From NCBI GenBank assembly GCA_947625715.1, contig CANQPR010000027.1, positions 1 through 14,893 of the forward strand: a stretch of 14,893 nt of DNA, read 5' to 3'. Origin of the DNA: an uncultured Bacilli bacterium (GTDB lineage Bacteria > Bacillota_I > Bacilli_A > RF39 > UBA660). A model generated the notes under the pieces. It saw only the letters and a list, made by a program, of their open reading frames with translations, was not told the DNA's origin and made no database searches. A program made the position numbers and the translations under genes. Shown here in pieces: positions 13,436 to 14,893 of this stretch; position 1 is the first letter of the stretch; the number at the start of each line of letters is the position of its first letter.

Positions 13436-14593
13436 ATGTTTTATAATCATGCTATTTTAAAAGTTAATGGCGAGGATGTACTTTATCTTTATTTGAATTC
13501 GACCTATGAATTTGCAAAGGACTTTTATGGAGAAAATCGGAAAAAGACCATCTATGAAAAAGTACAAAATTATATTCAAAATAGTGGTATTTCTTTTTCT
13601 GGGAAAAAGATTTATTTAGTCGTTAATGGAATTATCGTGAGTTCTTTAACGATTGATCCTATAAAAAGAGATGGAAAACAGAATGTAGATCAAATGCTTC
13701 CTTTTTATCAGTACGTCGAGATATTATCAGATTTACTTCCTGAAGATCAAGAAATTGAAATATTAGATACTGGGGAAGAACTTCCTATTACAGCAGGTAA
13801 ATTTATATCTTTAAAACGGAGTTCCGGTATTTTAGAGCGTTTTTATTTAGAAGATTATGCCTATGGCGTCGTCTGTGCCGAAATGCCTTACTCTTTTCAA
13901 AAAGAAGCAATGAAAGCAGAGGCGGTATTAGCGCGAACTTATGCCCTTTGGCAGGAGCAGCACGGATCGATTGTAAAAGAGCGGAACCGCATCCAAATCT
14001 ATGCCGATAAAGAAAATTTAAAAAGTTTATGGAAAGATAAATATACGGAATATGTACAGGCAATCAAGACGGCGGTTAAAGAGACACAGGGAGAGTATCT
14101 TACCTATCATCATGAACCGATCGAAGTCTATACGCATGTTGTAAATCATGGAAAAACAGAAGATGCAAATGATTTTTTATTCCGGGATGTTCCTTATTTA
14201 AAGAGTGTCGAAAGTCCTTGGGATTTAGAAGAGTTTCCTTATACGAGTTCCACTACTTTTTCATTTAAAGAACTCAGTTATCTCCTACATCAACCGATTA
14301 ATAAAGATACGATTGTATGTGTAGAAAATCATACCATTGGTGGAAGAGTTAAACAGTTGCGTATTGGCGACTATCGGTATCGGGTCGATTATTTATATCG
14401 TTTACTTCATTTAAGAGGATCTGATTTTATTGCCCATACGACCGAGGAAGGAATTACTTTTACTTTTCTTTCTCTTGAAACCGGATTAGGACTTAGTAAA
14501 TATGGTGCCAACGGAATGGCTAAACAAGGATACGATTATAAAAAGATACTTTCCCATTACTTCCCTAATACAGAAATAGAAAAGATTAGTTAA
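13436..14593 (+). CDS. SpoIID/LytB-domain protein (putative peptidoglycan lytic transglycosylase)
   Basis: A 385-residue protein with the SpoIID domain in its C-terminal two-thirds: ILERFYLEDYAYGVVCAEMP (132-151), SFQKEAMKAEAVLARTYAL (153-171), a VNHGKTEDANDFLF block with VPYLKSV, and GLGLSKYGANGMAKQGYDY followed by KKILSHYF near the end. E149 corresponds to the catalytic Glu of SpoIID, which cleaves glycan strands lacking stem peptides. In sporulators SpoIID acts with SpoIIM and SpoIIP in engulfment; neither partner is seen here, and SpoIID-domain proteins also occur in non-sporulators. Residues 1-130 form a separate mixed alpha/beta region (YLVVNGIIVSSL) with no visible signal peptide or transmembrane helix, which is odd for an extracytoplasmic enzyme. 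The ATG at 13436 has AGGTGAT 4-5 nt upstream. It ends in a strong terminator. Confidence 0.85.
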   Translation: MFYNHAILKVNGEDVLYLYLNSTYEFAKDFYGENRKKTIYEKVQNYIQNSGISFSGKKIYLVVNGIIVSSLTIDPIKRDGKQNVDQMLPFYQYVEILSDLLPEDQEIEILDTGEELPITAGKFISLKRSSGILERFYLEDYAYGVVCAEMPYSFQKEAMKAEAVLARTYALWQEQHGSIVKERNRIQIYADKENLKSLWKDKYTEYVQAIKTAVKETQGEYLTYHHEPIEVYTHVVNHGKTEDANDFLFRDVPYLKSVESPWDLEEFPYTSSTTFSFKELSYLLHQPINKDTIVCVENHTIGGRVKQLRIGDYRYRVDYLYRLLHLRGSDFIAHTTEEGITFTFLSLETGLGLSKYGANGMAKQGYDYKKILSHYFPNTEIEKIS

Positions 14594-14608
14594 AATCAAC
14601 TAATCTTT
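14581..14608 (+). terminator. Rho-independent terminator of the phospholipase-SpoIID operon
   Basis: AAAGATTAGTT, a 6-nt loop, AACTAATCTTT: an 11-bp perfect stem overlapping the last codons and TAA of the SpoIID-like gene. The T-run is short (TTTTC). Confidence 0.75.
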
Positions 14609-14630
14609 TCTAAATTACAATAAAGAAAAA

Positions 14631-14655
14631 AGTCTTCGTAAAGAAGGCTTTTTTT
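14631..14655 (+). terminator. Second, probably bidirectional terminator
   Basis: AGTCTTC, a 5-nt loop, GAAGGCT, then seven T. On the other strand the stem is followed by a T-rich tract, so it may also stop minus-strand transcripts. Confidence 0.75.
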
Positions 14656-14752
14656 AGTCTATTATTCAATATATTTTCTTAGTTCCATACTATCCGTCAA
14701 ATTCAAAATATATCTTTTTATAATCGTAAATATTTAATTTTATATAAATTAA

Positions 14753-14783
14753 AAGGATTGTTTCCATTTAGGTCACAATCCTT
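14753..14783 (-). terminator. Possible terminator hairpin facing leftward
   Basis: A 9-bp perfect stem (AAGGATTGT / ACAATCCTT) with a 13-nt loop. Read on the minus strand it is followed by TTTTAATTT, so it could end a gene entering from the right. Apart from this and the two terminators, I see nothing in 14594-14828. Confidence 0.4.
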
Positions 14784-14828
14784 AAATATTATAATTCATT
14801 AGAATCATTCTTCAATTGATAATAAGAA

Positions 14829-14893
14829 CTACATTTTAGTAAATATTTTTATTTTAAAATATACTCCTATCAAAGCAATTGATACGGATGAAA
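14829..14893 (-). CDS. Possible C-terminal tail of a minus-strand gene (partial)
   Basis: One minus-strand frame is open from the window edge to TAG at 14829-14831 and reads SSVSIALIGVYFKIKIFTKM. It is hydrophobic then basic, like the last helix and cytoplasmic tail of a membrane protein. A hairpin with a T-rich tail lies about 45 nt beyond the stop. The stretch is only 20 codons, so chance is not excluded. Confidence 0.22.
   Translation of the reverse strand, partial: SSVSIALIGVYFKIKIFTKM

Noticed and set aside
13803..14063. Minus-strand frame inside the SpoIID-like gene
   Set aside because: Complement of the conserved SpoIID core; His/Arg/Leu-rich with no start signal.

Overview
The window is low-GC bacterial DNA that uses the standard stop codons: TGA ends several intact genes and TGG encodes Trp. 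Gene content and the recurring AGGTGAT-type ribosome binding site point to a Bacillota lineage (Bacilli, Erysipelotrichia or an RF39-like gut relative). No rRNA, tRNA or CRISPR array was recognised. The exact taxon cannot be fixed from this sequence.

The window splits into two parts. The left part (about 1-8,560) is very AT-rich and looks like an accessory island. It holds a decayed IS transposase (67-1011), a DUF5677-like protein (1146-1922), a family 2 glycosyltransferase (2225-3214), and a two-gene operon. That operon encodes a 1,198-residue protein with a nuclease-like N-terminus and a long helical C-terminus (4825-8421), followed by an overlapping Hanks-type Ser/Thr kinase (3516-4844). 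The pair is the best candidate here for an undescribed defence-type system. The glycosyltransferase and the DUF5677-like gene are each preceded by a copy of a ~110 bp unit. Each unit carries the end of a mini-ORF ending in GHGGI[G/S], a hairpin, a Rho-independent terminator and an extended -10 promoter. The repetition of this arrangement is the oddest structure in the window.

The right part (about 8,560-14,893) is less AT-rich and looks like core chromosome. On the minus strand an operon runs from an NrtR-like Nudix-type regulator through an RdgB-type nucleoside-triphosphate pyrophosphatase to a short acidic ORF broken by an in-frame TGA. A 19-bp perfect palindrome overlaps the promoter of this operon. 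Upstream of it, an Abi_2/HEPN-type protein and a membrane-anchored HtrA protease form a second minus-strand operon with an ATGA overlap, ending in a strong terminator.

A divergent promoter region (12,297-12,399) then drives a plus-strand pair: a zinc-dependent phospholipase C-family protein and a SpoIID/LytB-domain protein without a visible signal peptide. This pair ends in two terminators. The last 300 bp hold those terminators, another hairpin, and possibly the tail of a minus-strand gene entering from the right.
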